From: JBQTIM01 sp052388135
Lineage (GTDB): Bacteria; Elusimicrobiota; Elusimicrobia; FEN-1173
Reading direction: 5' to 3'
NCBI GenBank assembly: GCA_052388135.1
Contig: JBQTIM010000212.1
Coordinates: forward strand, 1 to 8,832
Length of the DNA: 8,832 nucleotides
Position 1 is the first letter of the stretch. Each line of letters begins with the position of its first letter. Below the pieces are notes generated by a model, which was not told the DNA's origin, did no database searches, and saw only the letters and a list, made by a program, of their open reading frames with translations. The translations under genes were made by a program, and so were the position numbers. Below, one piece after another: positions 1-5,963 of this stretch.

Positions 1-44
1 GAGGCGGGCCGGCGGGGACGAAAGGCTCCGGACGCCGACAGGTC

Positions 45-75
45 ATTATAATAAATCGTCGGGCGGAAAGTTCAA
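45..75 (-). promoter_or_regulatory. Possible promoter for a leftward gene beyond the window edge
   Basis: The leftward strand has a perfect TATAAT at 50-45 and a TTGAAC resembling a -35 box at 75-70, separated by 19 bp, which is longer than ideal. The -35 candidate overlaps the stop codon of the leftward membrane-protein gene, so it could drive whatever gene lies to the left. The core ATTATAAT (45-52) also contains TATAAT on the + strand, so direction cannot be settled. The AT-rich patch stands out in very GC-rich surroundings. No RBS or convincing start codon is visible in the 44 bases left of it. Confidence 0.3.
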
Positions 76-1943
76 GGACGAAAAGAAGCCCGGCGCCGCT
101 CCGTCTCCCAAACGAGAGGCCAATGGCCGTGGAGGCGGGCCAGGCGGGACGCCTCCTCGAGGTCCTCGGCGCGGCCGGAGGCCAAATGCCGGTGGTAGCG
201 GAGCGAAGGGGAGGCCGGCCACAGGGTCAGAGCCTCGTCCAGCAGGCGCAGGGCCCGGACGCGGTCCCCCTCGGCGGCGGCCAAGGCGGCCAGGCGGTCC
301 AGGGCCGGCGTCATGGCGGGGAAAACGGCCAGGGATTTTTCCAGAAGCTTCCGACCTTCCGCCGCGCCGCCCCGCCGCAGGACGGCCAGGGCCTGCGTGT
401 ACAAATCGTGGGAGGCGCGGAATTCGGCGGGGCCGGCCGCCACGGCGTAGAGGATTTTTCCGTCCTCCTCCAGCCGCCGCACGGGGACGTACCAGCCGGC
501 GTGGGACACCATGAGCCGGGCCACGGGCATCCAATCGTTGACGTCGGGCCGGGCGGGAGGGGACCCGGCTTCCTCCACCAGCACGTGCGTGACTCCGCGG
601 TCCAGCAGGCGCCGCAAGAACTCCTCCGGCGCGTAGGTTCGAGGAAGGCCGGCGCCGGGCACGCCGGCGTGAAGATAGACCGTGGCCGTGGATTCCGCGC
701 CGAGAACGGAGCCGGGCGGCAAATTCTCTTTCAGCCAGGCGAAGGTTTTCTCCGGCAGGCGGGGGCCGCGGCCCGCCAGGGATTGCGCCGCGCCGCGGAT
801 GTTGATGGGCAGGCACAGCAGGGCTCCCAGGGCGGCCGCCGCCCGGATCCGCGCCGCAGTCCCCGACGGTTTGCCCAGGGCCGCCAGGCCCTCGGCCAAG
901 AGAAAAAGCGCCGGAAAAATCAAAGGCATGACGTAACGCATATCGGCCCTCAGCCAAAGGCCGACGACCCCGGCGTAAAGCGCGAAGAAAAATCCCACGG
1001 CGCGGCGCTCTCCCCGCAGGTTGACGGCCAACCCCCAGGCGATGCCGGCCCACACCGCCGCCTTGACGGCCCATCCCAGCGCCGGCCAAGCCAGCAAGGG
1101 TCCCGCCCAGCGGCCCAGGGGGAAGACCGCCATGAAAGGGACCAAGTCGGCGTAGAAGGACAGGTTCGAGAGGACCATCGAAACCAGCGTTCCGGGAGGC
1201 GCGCCTTGCAGAGCGAAACGCCACTGGTTGAGAAAAATATCGGCGCCGGAGGCCGGGTCCCGCGCGGTCCACAGGAAAAGGGCGCCCTGGGAAAGGGCGA
1301 CCGCCGCCAGCAAAATGCCCGCCAACCGAAACCGGCGGCGCAGCAAAGCGTCGGCCGCCAGGGCGGCGCCCAGGACCGCCCCCAGAGGCCGCACCCAACA
1401 GGCGTAAGCGCACAGAGCCGCCAGCGCGGCCGGCGGCGGGCCGTCCCGGACGGCGCGGGCTTTATCGTGAAGGGCCACGCCCGCCACCGACAGGAACACG
1501 AACAGCGGCTCGGACAGCAGGGCGGCTCCGTGGCGGAGCGAAATGGGCTGGAGGGCGAACCAAGCCAGCATCCAAACCCCCGCGCTCGGGCCGAAAGCCG
1601 GCTTGAAAAGGCGCCAAGCGGCGGCCCAGCCCCCGAAAGTCAGGGCGAGGGAAAGAGCGTGGCCGGCGGCCGGACCGTCCAGCAGTCCGGCCAGGGCCAA
1701 CAGCGCCGGATAGCCGGGAAGATAGGAGACCCCCGCCCCCGCCGGATCGCCGGGCAGCGCGTAGCGTCCCGCCCGAAGGGACTCGGACAAGAGCCAATAG
1801 ACGGCGTCGTCGTGGAAGGACCCGACGGGAAAATAATTCCACAAGGCGGCGCCCAGCGCCGCCGCCAGCGCCGTCAAAGCGGCCGGAAGCGCGTTCCAAG
1901 AGAGCCGTCGGCCTTTGGCCGGCCCCCCGCGAAGAATCGGCAT
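72..1943 (-). CDS. GT39/ArnT-like polytopic membrane glycosyltransferase with C-terminal TPRs
   Basis: This is a 623-residue inner-membrane protein. The N-terminal two thirds consist of many hydrophobic segments. A first periplasmic loop carries the acidic pair D45-D46 (context SFHDDAVYWLLSESL), followed by YLPGYPALLA, the arrangement of GT-C fold transferases of the GT39/ArnT family that use polyprenyl-phosphate sugars. A soluble segment follows at about 390-505. Residues about 510-580 form roughly two TPR units (for example the pattern around LLEKSLAVFP and RLLDEALTLWP). The ATG at 1943 is chosen because the hydrophobic start follows directly and because a -10-like TAATAT ends 8 nt upstream, with no Shine-Dalgarno. 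It is divergent from a second GT-C-like TPR protein 29 bp away. The sugar donor and acceptor cannot be read from the sequence. The family assignment is inferred from motifs and topology. Long overlapping open frames in the other frames are GC-driven shadows. Confidence 0.85.
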   Translation of the reverse strand: MPILRGGPAKGRRLSWNALPAALTALAAALGAALWNYFPVGSFHDDAVYWLLSESLRAGRYALPGDPAGAGVSYLPGYPALLALAGLLDGPAAGHALSLALTFGGWAAAWRLFKPAFGPSAGVWMLAWFALQPISLRHGAALLSEPLFVFLSVAGVALHDKARAVRDGPPPAALAALCAYACWVRPLGAVLGAALAADALLRRRFRLAGILLAAVALSQGALFLWTARDPASGADIFLNQWRFALQGAPPGTLVSMVLSNLSFYADLVPFMAVFPLGRWAGPLLAWPALGWAVKAAVWAGIAWGLAVNLRGERRAVGFFFALYAGVVGLWLRADMRYVMPLIFPALFLLAEGLAALGKPSGTAARIRAAAALGALLCLPINIRGAAQSLAGRGPRLPEKTFAWLKENLPPGSVLGAESTATVYLHAGVPGAGLPRTYAPEEFLRRLLDRGVTHVLVEEAGSPPARPDVNDWMPVARLMVSHAGWYVPVRRLEEDGKILYAVAAGPAEFRASHDLYTQALAVLRRGGAAEGRKLLEKSLAVFPAMTPALDRLAALAAAEGDRVRALRLLDEALTLWPASPSLRYHRHLASGRAEDLEEASRLARLHGHWPLVWETERRRASFRP

Positions 1944-1972
1944 GACGCGATATATTACAATAATGGCCCCCT
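1944..1972. promoter_or_regulatory. 29-bp divergent promoter with leaderless-type spacing
   Basis: The whole gap between two divergent start codons is 29 bp and contains the only AT-rich patch nearby (1950-1964). On the minus strand TAATAT (1957-1952) is followed by 8 nt and then the ATG at 1943. On the plus strand AATAAT (1959-1964) is followed by 8 nt and then the ATG at 1973; TACAAT (1956-1961) is an alternative. Neither side has a Shine-Dalgarno. Transcription would begin at or within a few bases of each ATG, so both mRNAs would be leaderless or nearly so, and the -35 contact regions would fall inside the opposite gene. The -10 matches are seen; the start points are inferred. Confidence 0.55.
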
Positions 1973-3598
1973 ATGAAAGACGCCACTTCCGTTGCGGCGC
2001 GCCGCTCCGCCGGCCGCCGGCTCTTGGGTCCTCTCCTGCTTTTGAGCGGCGTCCTGATCGTCTACGGGCGGAGCCTCCCCTACGATTTCGTCTACGACGA
2101 TCAATGGACCATCGTTCAAAATCCTTCCATCCGGCCGGGCGTTCCCCTTCGCCGTTTTTTTTCGGACGCAGGAACCGTCGCCCTGCCCGCGGTGGAGATG
2201 GGAAAAGATGTTTATCGTCCCCTCCCGACGCTTTCCTTTTTGTGGGATTTCCGGGCTTGGGGCCTGCGCCCGTTTTGGTACCGCCTCGAGAACCTGCTCC
2301 TTCACGCCTTAAACGGCGGGCTTTTGTTTTTGCTGTTGACCCGCCGCTTGCGTCTGACGCCGGCGGCCGGCGCCGCGGGCTCGGCTTTGTTCTTGTTCCA
2401 TCCCGCGCAGGTGGAATCGGTGGTTTGGGTCACCCAGAGATCGAACCTTCTGTGCCTGGCCGGCCTGTTGGGCGCGTTCCTGCTGGCCACCGGATCCCGG
2501 AAAATTTCGCCCGCGCGGTTGTGGGCGGGCGCGGCATGTTTCGCGGCCGCTTTGCTGTCCAAAGAGACGGCGGCGGTGTTCCCCGTCCTCCTGTTTTTGG
2601 CCGACGCGCGGGAGGCCGCCGCGGAAAAGCGCCGCCCCCGCTGGGCGCTCCACGCCGGAGCTTTGGCCTTGACGCTGGCCTATCTGGTCCTGCGGCGCTG
2701 GGCCGTTGGCCGATGGGGCCAGGCCGTCTGGCCTCTGGAAGGAACGGCGGACCGCTTCTTTCTGGCCGGCCGCGTGTGGTGGGAGCACTTGAGCCTGGCC
2801 CTCCTGCCGCTCCAACTCACCGTAAGCCATCGCTTGGAGGACGGGCGTTTGCTGGCGAATCCGCGCGCGTGGGCCGGACTGGCCGCCTTGGTTGCCTGCG
2901 CCTGGGCGGCGCGGACGGCGTGGCGGACGGGACTGCGCCGGGCGGCTTTCGGAATATCCTGGGGAATCCTGGCTCTCGCGCCCAATCTGGGCTTGGTTCC
3001 CACGGTGACATTCGCGGCCGAGAGGTTCCTTTACGTCCCTTTGGCGGGCGCGGCGGTGCTGGCCGCGGCCCTGTGGGATCGCGCGGGAAAAGGGAGGACC
3101 GCGGCCAGGGCGGCCTTGATCGGCGCCGCGGTGGTGTGGGCGGGCGCGGCCGCGGCGCGAACCGGCGACTGGAAGAACGACGTCACGCTGTGGCGGTCCG
3201 CCGTGCGCGCGGACCCCGAAAACCTTTTCGCCCGCGCCTGCCTGGCGGAGGCGCACCAAAGCTCCGGCAGTCCCGACGACGCCCGGCGGGAATACCGGAC
3301 GATATTGCAGGGAAGCTCGCCCGAGCATCTCGCCTTCGCGGCCATGAACAATCTGGCGCGCTTGGAAAATCAGGCCGGCCGGCCCGAAGAGGGATTGCGG
3401 TGGGCTGAAAAGGCCCTGAGCCTGCGCCCGCGCTCTCCGCAGACCCTCTACAACGCCGCCGTCTCGCTGGGGCTCCTGGGACGGCGGAACGAAGCTCTGC
3501 GGGCCGTGGACCGAGGCGAGGAGGCGGAACCCGGCCATGCCCGCTGGGCGGAGCTGCGCCGAAAACTGGCGGACAGGGAAGCGGGCGGCGCGCCATGA
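1973..3598 (+). CDS. TMTC-like multipass membrane protein with C-terminal TPR domain
   Basis: The 541-residue product has a short basic N terminus, a first membrane segment (about 17-31) and the loop FVYDDQW with D42-D43, the GT-C acidic pair. Hallmarks of the TMTC-like family follow in order: YRPLPTLSFLWD (81-92), RLENLLLHALNGG (104-116), HPAQVESVVWVTQRSNLL (143-160), LLSKETAA (194-201) and AERFLYVPLAG near 345-355. A NDVTLW motif at 402 opens a TPR region extending to about 530 (for example EEGLRWAEKALSLRP). Eukaryotic TMTC proteins are O-mannosyltransferases. Bacterial relatives are mostly uncharacterised, so the reaction here is inferred: transfer from a lipid-linked sugar at the periplasmic face. 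The start is set by the first basic/hydrophobic stretch and a -10-like box 8 nt upstream, with no Shine-Dalgarno. The stop TGA at 3596 overlaps an ATG that opens only a 28-codon frame of unknown status. Confidence 0.85.
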   Translation: MKDATSVAARRSAGRRLLGPLLLLSGVLIVYGRSLPYDFVYDDQWTIVQNPSIRPGVPLRRFFSDAGTVALPAVEMGKDVYRPLPTLSFLWDFRAWGLRPFWYRLENLLLHALNGGLLFLLLTRRLRLTPAAGAAGSALFLFHPAQVESVVWVTQRSNLLCLAGLLGAFLLATGSRKISPARLWAGAACFAAALLSKETAAVFPVLLFLADAREAAAEKRRPRWALHAGALALTLAYLVLRRWAVGRWGQAVWPLEGTADRFFLAGRVWWEHLSLALLPLQLTVSHRLEDGRLLANPRAWAGLAALVACAWAARTAWRTGLRRAAFGISWGILALAPNLGLVPTVTFAAERFLYVPLAGAAVLAAALWDRAGKGRTAARAALIGAAVVWAGAAAARTGDWKNDVTLWRSAVRADPENLFARACLAEAHQSSGSPDDARREYRTILQGSSPEHLAFAAMNNLARLENQAGRPEEGLRWAEKALSLRPRSPQTLYNAAVSLGLLGRRNEALRAVDRGEEAEPGHARWAELRRKLADREAGGAP

Positions 3599-3852
3599 AA
3601 AATTCCCGGGCCGCGAAGGTTCCAAGCGCCAAATTTCTGTTGCGGGCACGGAGCCCTGACGGCGGACGGCCATCTCGCTAAAGCGGGCAACGGCCGCCGG
3701 CCTGATTTCTTCCTTCTCTATCGGGGGAGAAACTGCTGGACAACGGCGAACATTCGACTTTTCCGCCGCCCGCGAGGTGAATCAAGTCGGGATGCGGTGC
3801 GTGAACATCCTCCGCATCCACGGCCTCGACGGCGAAGAGTTACGGTTGTAGG
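3599..3852. other. Intergenic stretch without a convincing gene
   Basis: This is 254 bp between a rightward gene and a leftward gene that converge on it. An ATG overlapping the upstream stop (3595) opens a 28-codon frame ending at 3681. A second frame without a good start runs from 3660 to the TAG at 3849 and ends in residues NILRIHGLDGEELRL. That tail looks somewhat protein-like and may be the end of a decayed gene, but I recognise no family. No Shine-Dalgarno supports either frame. The small palindrome GGCCGCCGGCC at 3692-3702 lacks a T tract, so no clear terminator is visible for either neighbour. Confidence 0.4.
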
Positions 3853-4275
3853 TTATTTCACCTTCCGCAGCGCCCTGACGCCGCGGTCGGCGTCCTCGGG
3901 ACTGTCGAAGGCGAAGAGGACGACGAACTTTTTCCCCATGACGGCGGCGGTGAACCCCCGCAGGCTGACGCCGGCGGCCGCCACGGCCTCGGTCATGCGA
4001 TGACCCAGCCCCGGCTTATCGGCTCCCTCCACGCGCACGCCGGTGACGTCCGACGGAAGGAAACCGGATTCCCGGGCGGCGGCCTCCTGCTTCCTGCCGC
4101 GCACCGGCGCCACGAAGAGCAGCCCCGTCCCGGCTTTTTCCGGCCTCCGGCGCGCGAACATGAATTGCAGGTCGGCCCCGGCTTCGGCCAGGAGCCGCAA
4201 TTTTTCCGCGGCCGCGCCCGGCCTGTCCTCGATCTCCCCGAACCACAGCGGCACCTTGGCGATTTCGGTCGGCAT
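3853..4275 (-). CDS. Small protein with two tandem ACT-like domains
   Basis: The 140-residue, probably cytoplasmic protein reads as two successive ACT-type units. The first, about residues 6-60, begins KVPLWFGEIEDRPGAAAEKLRLLAEAG. The second, about 77-138, begins VRVEGADKPGLGHRMTEAVAAAGVSL and ends with a strand and helix (VVLFAFDSPEDADRGVRAL). Each has the typical beta strand, D-[RK]-PG turn and helix order of ACT domains, which bind amino acids or similar small ligands. No catalytic domain is attached, so it is likely a free-standing ligand sensor or subunit partner. Such stand-alone tandem ACT proteins are often of unknown role. The ATG at 4275 is supported by an AGGGGGG Shine-Dalgarno (4287-4281) 5 nt upstream. 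It sits downstream of the AT-rich secreted-protein gene on the same strand, separated by a 103-bp gap holding a hairpin, so co-transcription is uncertain. Confidence 0.75.
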   Translation of the reverse strand: MPTEIAKVPLWFGEIEDRPGAAAEKLRLLAEAGADLQFMFARRRPEKAGTGLLFVAPVRGRKQEAAARESGFLPSDVTGVRVEGADKPGLGHRMTEAVAAAGVSLRGFTAAVMGKKFVVLFAFDSPEDADRGVRALRKVK

Positions 4276-4323
4276 GGGATCCCCCCTGGCGAGAATTTTT
4301 TCCTAACGATAGAGTTAAGCCGC

Positions 4324-4348
4324 GCCGGTCAGCCTGCGGCTGCCCGGC
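4324..4348 (-). terminator. Hairpin between two leftward genes, possible weak terminator
   Basis: GCCGG (4324-4328) pairs with CCGGC (4344-4348), and inside it CAGCC (4330-4334) pairs with GGCTG (4338-4342) around a 3-nt loop. One mismatch (4329 against 4343) separates the two 5-bp stems. The structure is stable and lies just downstream of the AT-rich gene. It has no T tract on either strand, so it would be a poor intrinsic terminator and may instead act as an mRNA 3'-end or processing hairpin. Confidence 0.4.
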
Positions 4349-4378
4349 GTCGGTTTGAACGAATTATCGGATTGCCAA

Positions 4379-4855
4379 TCACTCCCACTTACCACTGTCG
4401 TTATTGAAAACCAGCGGTCTCGTTTTGTTCATGACCGGGTCGTACTCGTGTACCGCATAAACCTCTAACTCTCCCCCTTCACCAAATCTGTACTTATTCC
4501 CTTCCCAACCAATAGGCTTTGTGAAAGCAGCGGGAGCTTTTAGGTCGGCTAACACCTTTTTTGATTTAAGATCGATAATTAATACTGAATAAATTGGCTC
4601 CATCGGACCGTGCTGGCCTTCTTTCAATGTGTCATCATGCCCTTCGAACTCTCCGATTCGGTGATTCGCCGCCACGAAACGTCCCGATGGCGAGAGATTT
4701 AGTGCTTCAACCTTGCCACCAGTGTGAGAAATCTGAATTTCTTTCCTACCCTCTTGCGACCAAACGTCACCACCCTTTAGAAACACCTTGGGGGTGGCGG
4801 CTAACAATACGCTGGTACAGAAGACGACTATTGAGGGAAATACCATTGATTTCAT
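4379..4855 (-). CDS. AT-rich gene for a small exported protein of unknown function
   Basis: The predicted product is 158 residues. The N terminus (MKSM, then a hydrophobic run VFPSIVVFCTSVLLAA) looks like a Sec signal peptide cleaved near residues 19-20. The only cysteine there is not in a lipobox, so a lipoprotein is unlikely. The mature part contains one segment resembling a beta-propeller blade (ALNLSPSGRFVAANHRI) and a later strand pattern (SVLIIDLKSKKVLADL), but it is too short for a full propeller. I do not recognise the family. The ATG at 4855 is preferred over the in-frame ATG at 4918 because it starts the signal peptide, has GAGAGG 6 nt upstream (4867-4862), and lies downstream of a TATAAT box that would fall inside the longer frame. 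Base and codon use is much more AT-rich than in the neighbouring genes, which suggests horizontal acquisition. The C terminus ends at a TGA with no obvious truncation. Confidence 0.7.
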   Translation of the reverse strand: MKSMVFPSIVVFCTSVLLAATPKVFLKGGDVWSQEGRKEIQISHTGGKVEALNLSPSGRFVAANHRIGEFEGHDDTLKEGQHGPMEPIYSVLIIDLKSKKVLADLKAPAAFTKPIGWEGNKYRFGEGGELEVYAVHEYDPVMNKTRPLVFNNDSGKWE

Positions 4856-4886
4856 AGGCAACCTCTCTGACCGCAATCCAACAAGA

Positions 4887-4892
4887 ATTATA
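4887..4892 (-). promoter_or_regulatory. -10 box for the AT-rich secreted-protein gene
   Basis: A perfect TATAAT on the minus strand (4892-4887) would place the transcription start near 4880, giving a leader of about 25 nt that carries the GAGAGG ribosome binding site. The best -35 candidate, TTGCCC near 4918-4913, is weak and 20 bp away. The box sits just beyond the terminator of the oxidoreductase operon, so the gene appears to have its own transcription unit. Confidence 0.5.
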
Positions 4893-4918
4893 CCATCCGC
4901 CGCCGCGCTCGCGGGCAA

Positions 4919-4954
4919 AGAAAAACAGCCGCCCGGGAATGCCGGACGGCTGTT
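4919..4954 (-). terminator. Intrinsic terminator of the oxidoreductase operon
   Basis: A 13-bp inverted repeat (4924-4936 with 4942-4954) has one G-T type mismatch and a 5-nt loop. Read on the minus strand it is followed by TTTTTCTTT, the classic rho-independent layout. It begins about 22 nt past the stop codon of the beta-subunit gene. The second small palindrome next to it, GTTCTTTGGAAAGAAC (4952-4967), shares bases with the stem and could form an alternative fold. Confidence 0.85.
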
Positions 4955-4976
4955 CTTTGGAAAGAACGGACGAAGT

Positions 4977-5861
4977 CTAGATGAACTCTTGGATCACCGA
5001 GCTCCAGTCGTTGTCGGAGAGGCCGAGCTTGTGATTCACCAGGGGGCCGAACTCGGCCATGGCCGCGTCCTGCTCCTCGTAGGTGGGCTTCTCGGTCTGG
5101 AACAGCACGCCCAGGGCGATGCGCTGCTCCCAGTCCAGGCAAACCTTCACGGCCTGCTCGAAGTTCGACGGATCGTGGCCGGCCTCATCGAGCTTATAAA
5201 CCCGCTCGCGGAACCAGGCGTAGGTGTTGAGCTTGTTGTAGGTCACGCAGGGCGAAAGGACGTCCACCAGGGAGAAACCCTTGTGGGCGATGGCCTTGGT
5301 CATGAGCTCGGACAAACCGTTGGAGTCGCCGGAAAAACCCCGCCCGATGAAGGTGGCTCCGGCCATGAGGGCCAGGCCCAGGGGGTTCAGGGCGTTCTCA
5401 ATGTTGCCGGCGGGTGTGGACTTGGTCTTGGTGCCTTTCGCCGTGGTGGCGGAGGCTTGGCCGGTGGTGAGGCCGTAGATTTGATTGTTCATGACGATGT
5501 AGGTGACGTTCAGGTTGCGGCGCATGGCGTGGATGAAGTGGCCCACGCCGATGCCGTAACCGTCGCCGTCGCCGCCGGTCATGACCACGGTGAGCCCGTG
5601 GTTGCCCAGCTTGATGCCCTGGGCCACGGCCACCGAGCGGCCGTGCAGCGTGTGCATGCCGTAGGCCTTGATGAAGCCCGGCAGGTTGGAGGAACAGCCG
5701 ATGCCGGAGACGACCACCAAATCCTTGGGCTCCACGCCCACGGTGGCGGCGGCGGTCTGCAGAGAGTTCAGCACGCCGAAATCTCCGCACCCGGGACACC
5801 AGGTCGGTTTGATTTCGGATCGGTATTTCGCGGCGGCTTGCGGTGTGGCTAATTCGGGCAT
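4977..5861 (-). CDS. korB: 2-oxoacid:ferredoxin oxidoreductase, beta subunit (TPP-binding)
   Basis: The 294-residue cytoplasmic subunit binds thiamine diphosphate and the proximal 4Fe-4S cluster of a 2-oxoacid:ferredoxin oxidoreductase, which converts 2-oxoacid, CoA and oxidised ferredoxin to acyl-CoA, CO2 and reduced ferredoxin. Cluster ligands are visible as WCPGCGDFG (C22, C25), GIGCSS (C56) and SPCVTYN (C205). The TPP/Mg motif is GGDGD at 96-100, followed by N125-N126 in YIVMNNQIYGLT. Length and motif order match KorB-type two-subunit enzymes rather than the large single-chain pyruvate enzyme. The ATG at 5861 has AAAGGAG (5874-5868) 6 nt upstream. It is second in an operon after the alpha/gamma gene, 102 nt downstream of it, with a hairpin repeat between them and a strong terminator after it. 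2-oxoglutarate is the likeliest substrate given the KorAB architecture, but pyruvate or branched 2-oxoacids cannot be excluded. Confidence 0.93.
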   Translation of the reverse strand: MPELATPQAAAKYRSEIKPTWCPGCGDFGVLNSLQTAAATVGVEPKDLVVVSGIGCSSNLPGFIKAYGMHTLHGRSVAVAQGIKLGNHGLTVVMTGGDGDGYGIGVGHFIHAMRRNLNVTYIVMNNQIYGLTTGQASATTAKGTKTKSTPAGNIENALNPLGLALMAGATFIGRGFSGDSNGLSELMTKAIAHKGFSLVDVLSPCVTYNKLNTYAWFRERVYKLDEAGHDPSNFEQAVKVCLDWEQRIALGVLFQTEKPTYEEQDAAMAEFGPLVNHKLGLSDNDWSSVIQEFI

Positions 5862-5880
5862 GGGGTTCTCCTTTGAAGAA

Positions 5881-5955
5881 ATTATGAATTATGAATGATG
5901 AGTGATGAAAACCGGCTTAAGCCCTTTTCATCCTTCTCAATTCATCATTCATCAT
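5881..5955. repeat. AT-rich imperfect inverted repeat with GGCTTAAGCC core
   Basis: Two 31-nt arms (5881-5911 and 5925-5955) match at 24 of 31 positions as an inverted repeat. Each arm is built of short ATGA and ATGAATT-like units. The 13-nt centre contains the perfect 10-bp palindrome GGCTTAAGCC (5914-5923). It fills most of the gap between the two subunit genes of one operon and is strikingly AT-rich compared with the surrounding coding sequence. As RNA it would form a long hairpin ending a few bases before the beta-subunit Shine-Dalgarno. There is no clean T tract, so termination is less likely than a role in mRNA stability or translation. It may also be a non-autonomous repeat inserted here. 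Confidence 0.8.
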
Positions 5956-5963
5956 TGCCTTTT

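Noticed and set aside
123..1976. 617-codon open frame on the + strand
   Set aside because: It lies fully antisense to the GT39-like gene. Its product is Q, G and R rich without domains or hydrophobic segments, as expected from GC-rich shadow frames.
2309..3673. 454-codon open frame on the minus strand
   Set aside because: It is antisense to the TMTC-like gene, with low-complexity R/G/Q/P composition and no recognisable domain.
3595..3681. 28-codon frame whose ATG overlaps the stop of the TMTC-like gene
   Set aside because: The ATGA overlap is suggestive of coupling, but there is no RBS, the peptide is short and basic, and no feature supports it.
4856..4918. 21-residue N-terminal extension of the AT-rich exported protein
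   Set aside because: It would bury the signal peptide, and the frame crosses the TATAAT box and reaches the terminator T tract. The ATG at 4855 has a good Shine-Dalgarno.
4788..5852. 354-codon + strand frame rich in G, H and V
   Set aside because: It is a shadow of the beta-subunit gene on the opposite strand, whose catalytic motifs are clear, and it runs through the operon terminator.
5881..5955. CRISPR-like or tandem-repeat array suggested by repeated ATGA units
   Set aside because: There are no equal-length repeats with spacers. The pattern is a single imperfect inverted repeat.
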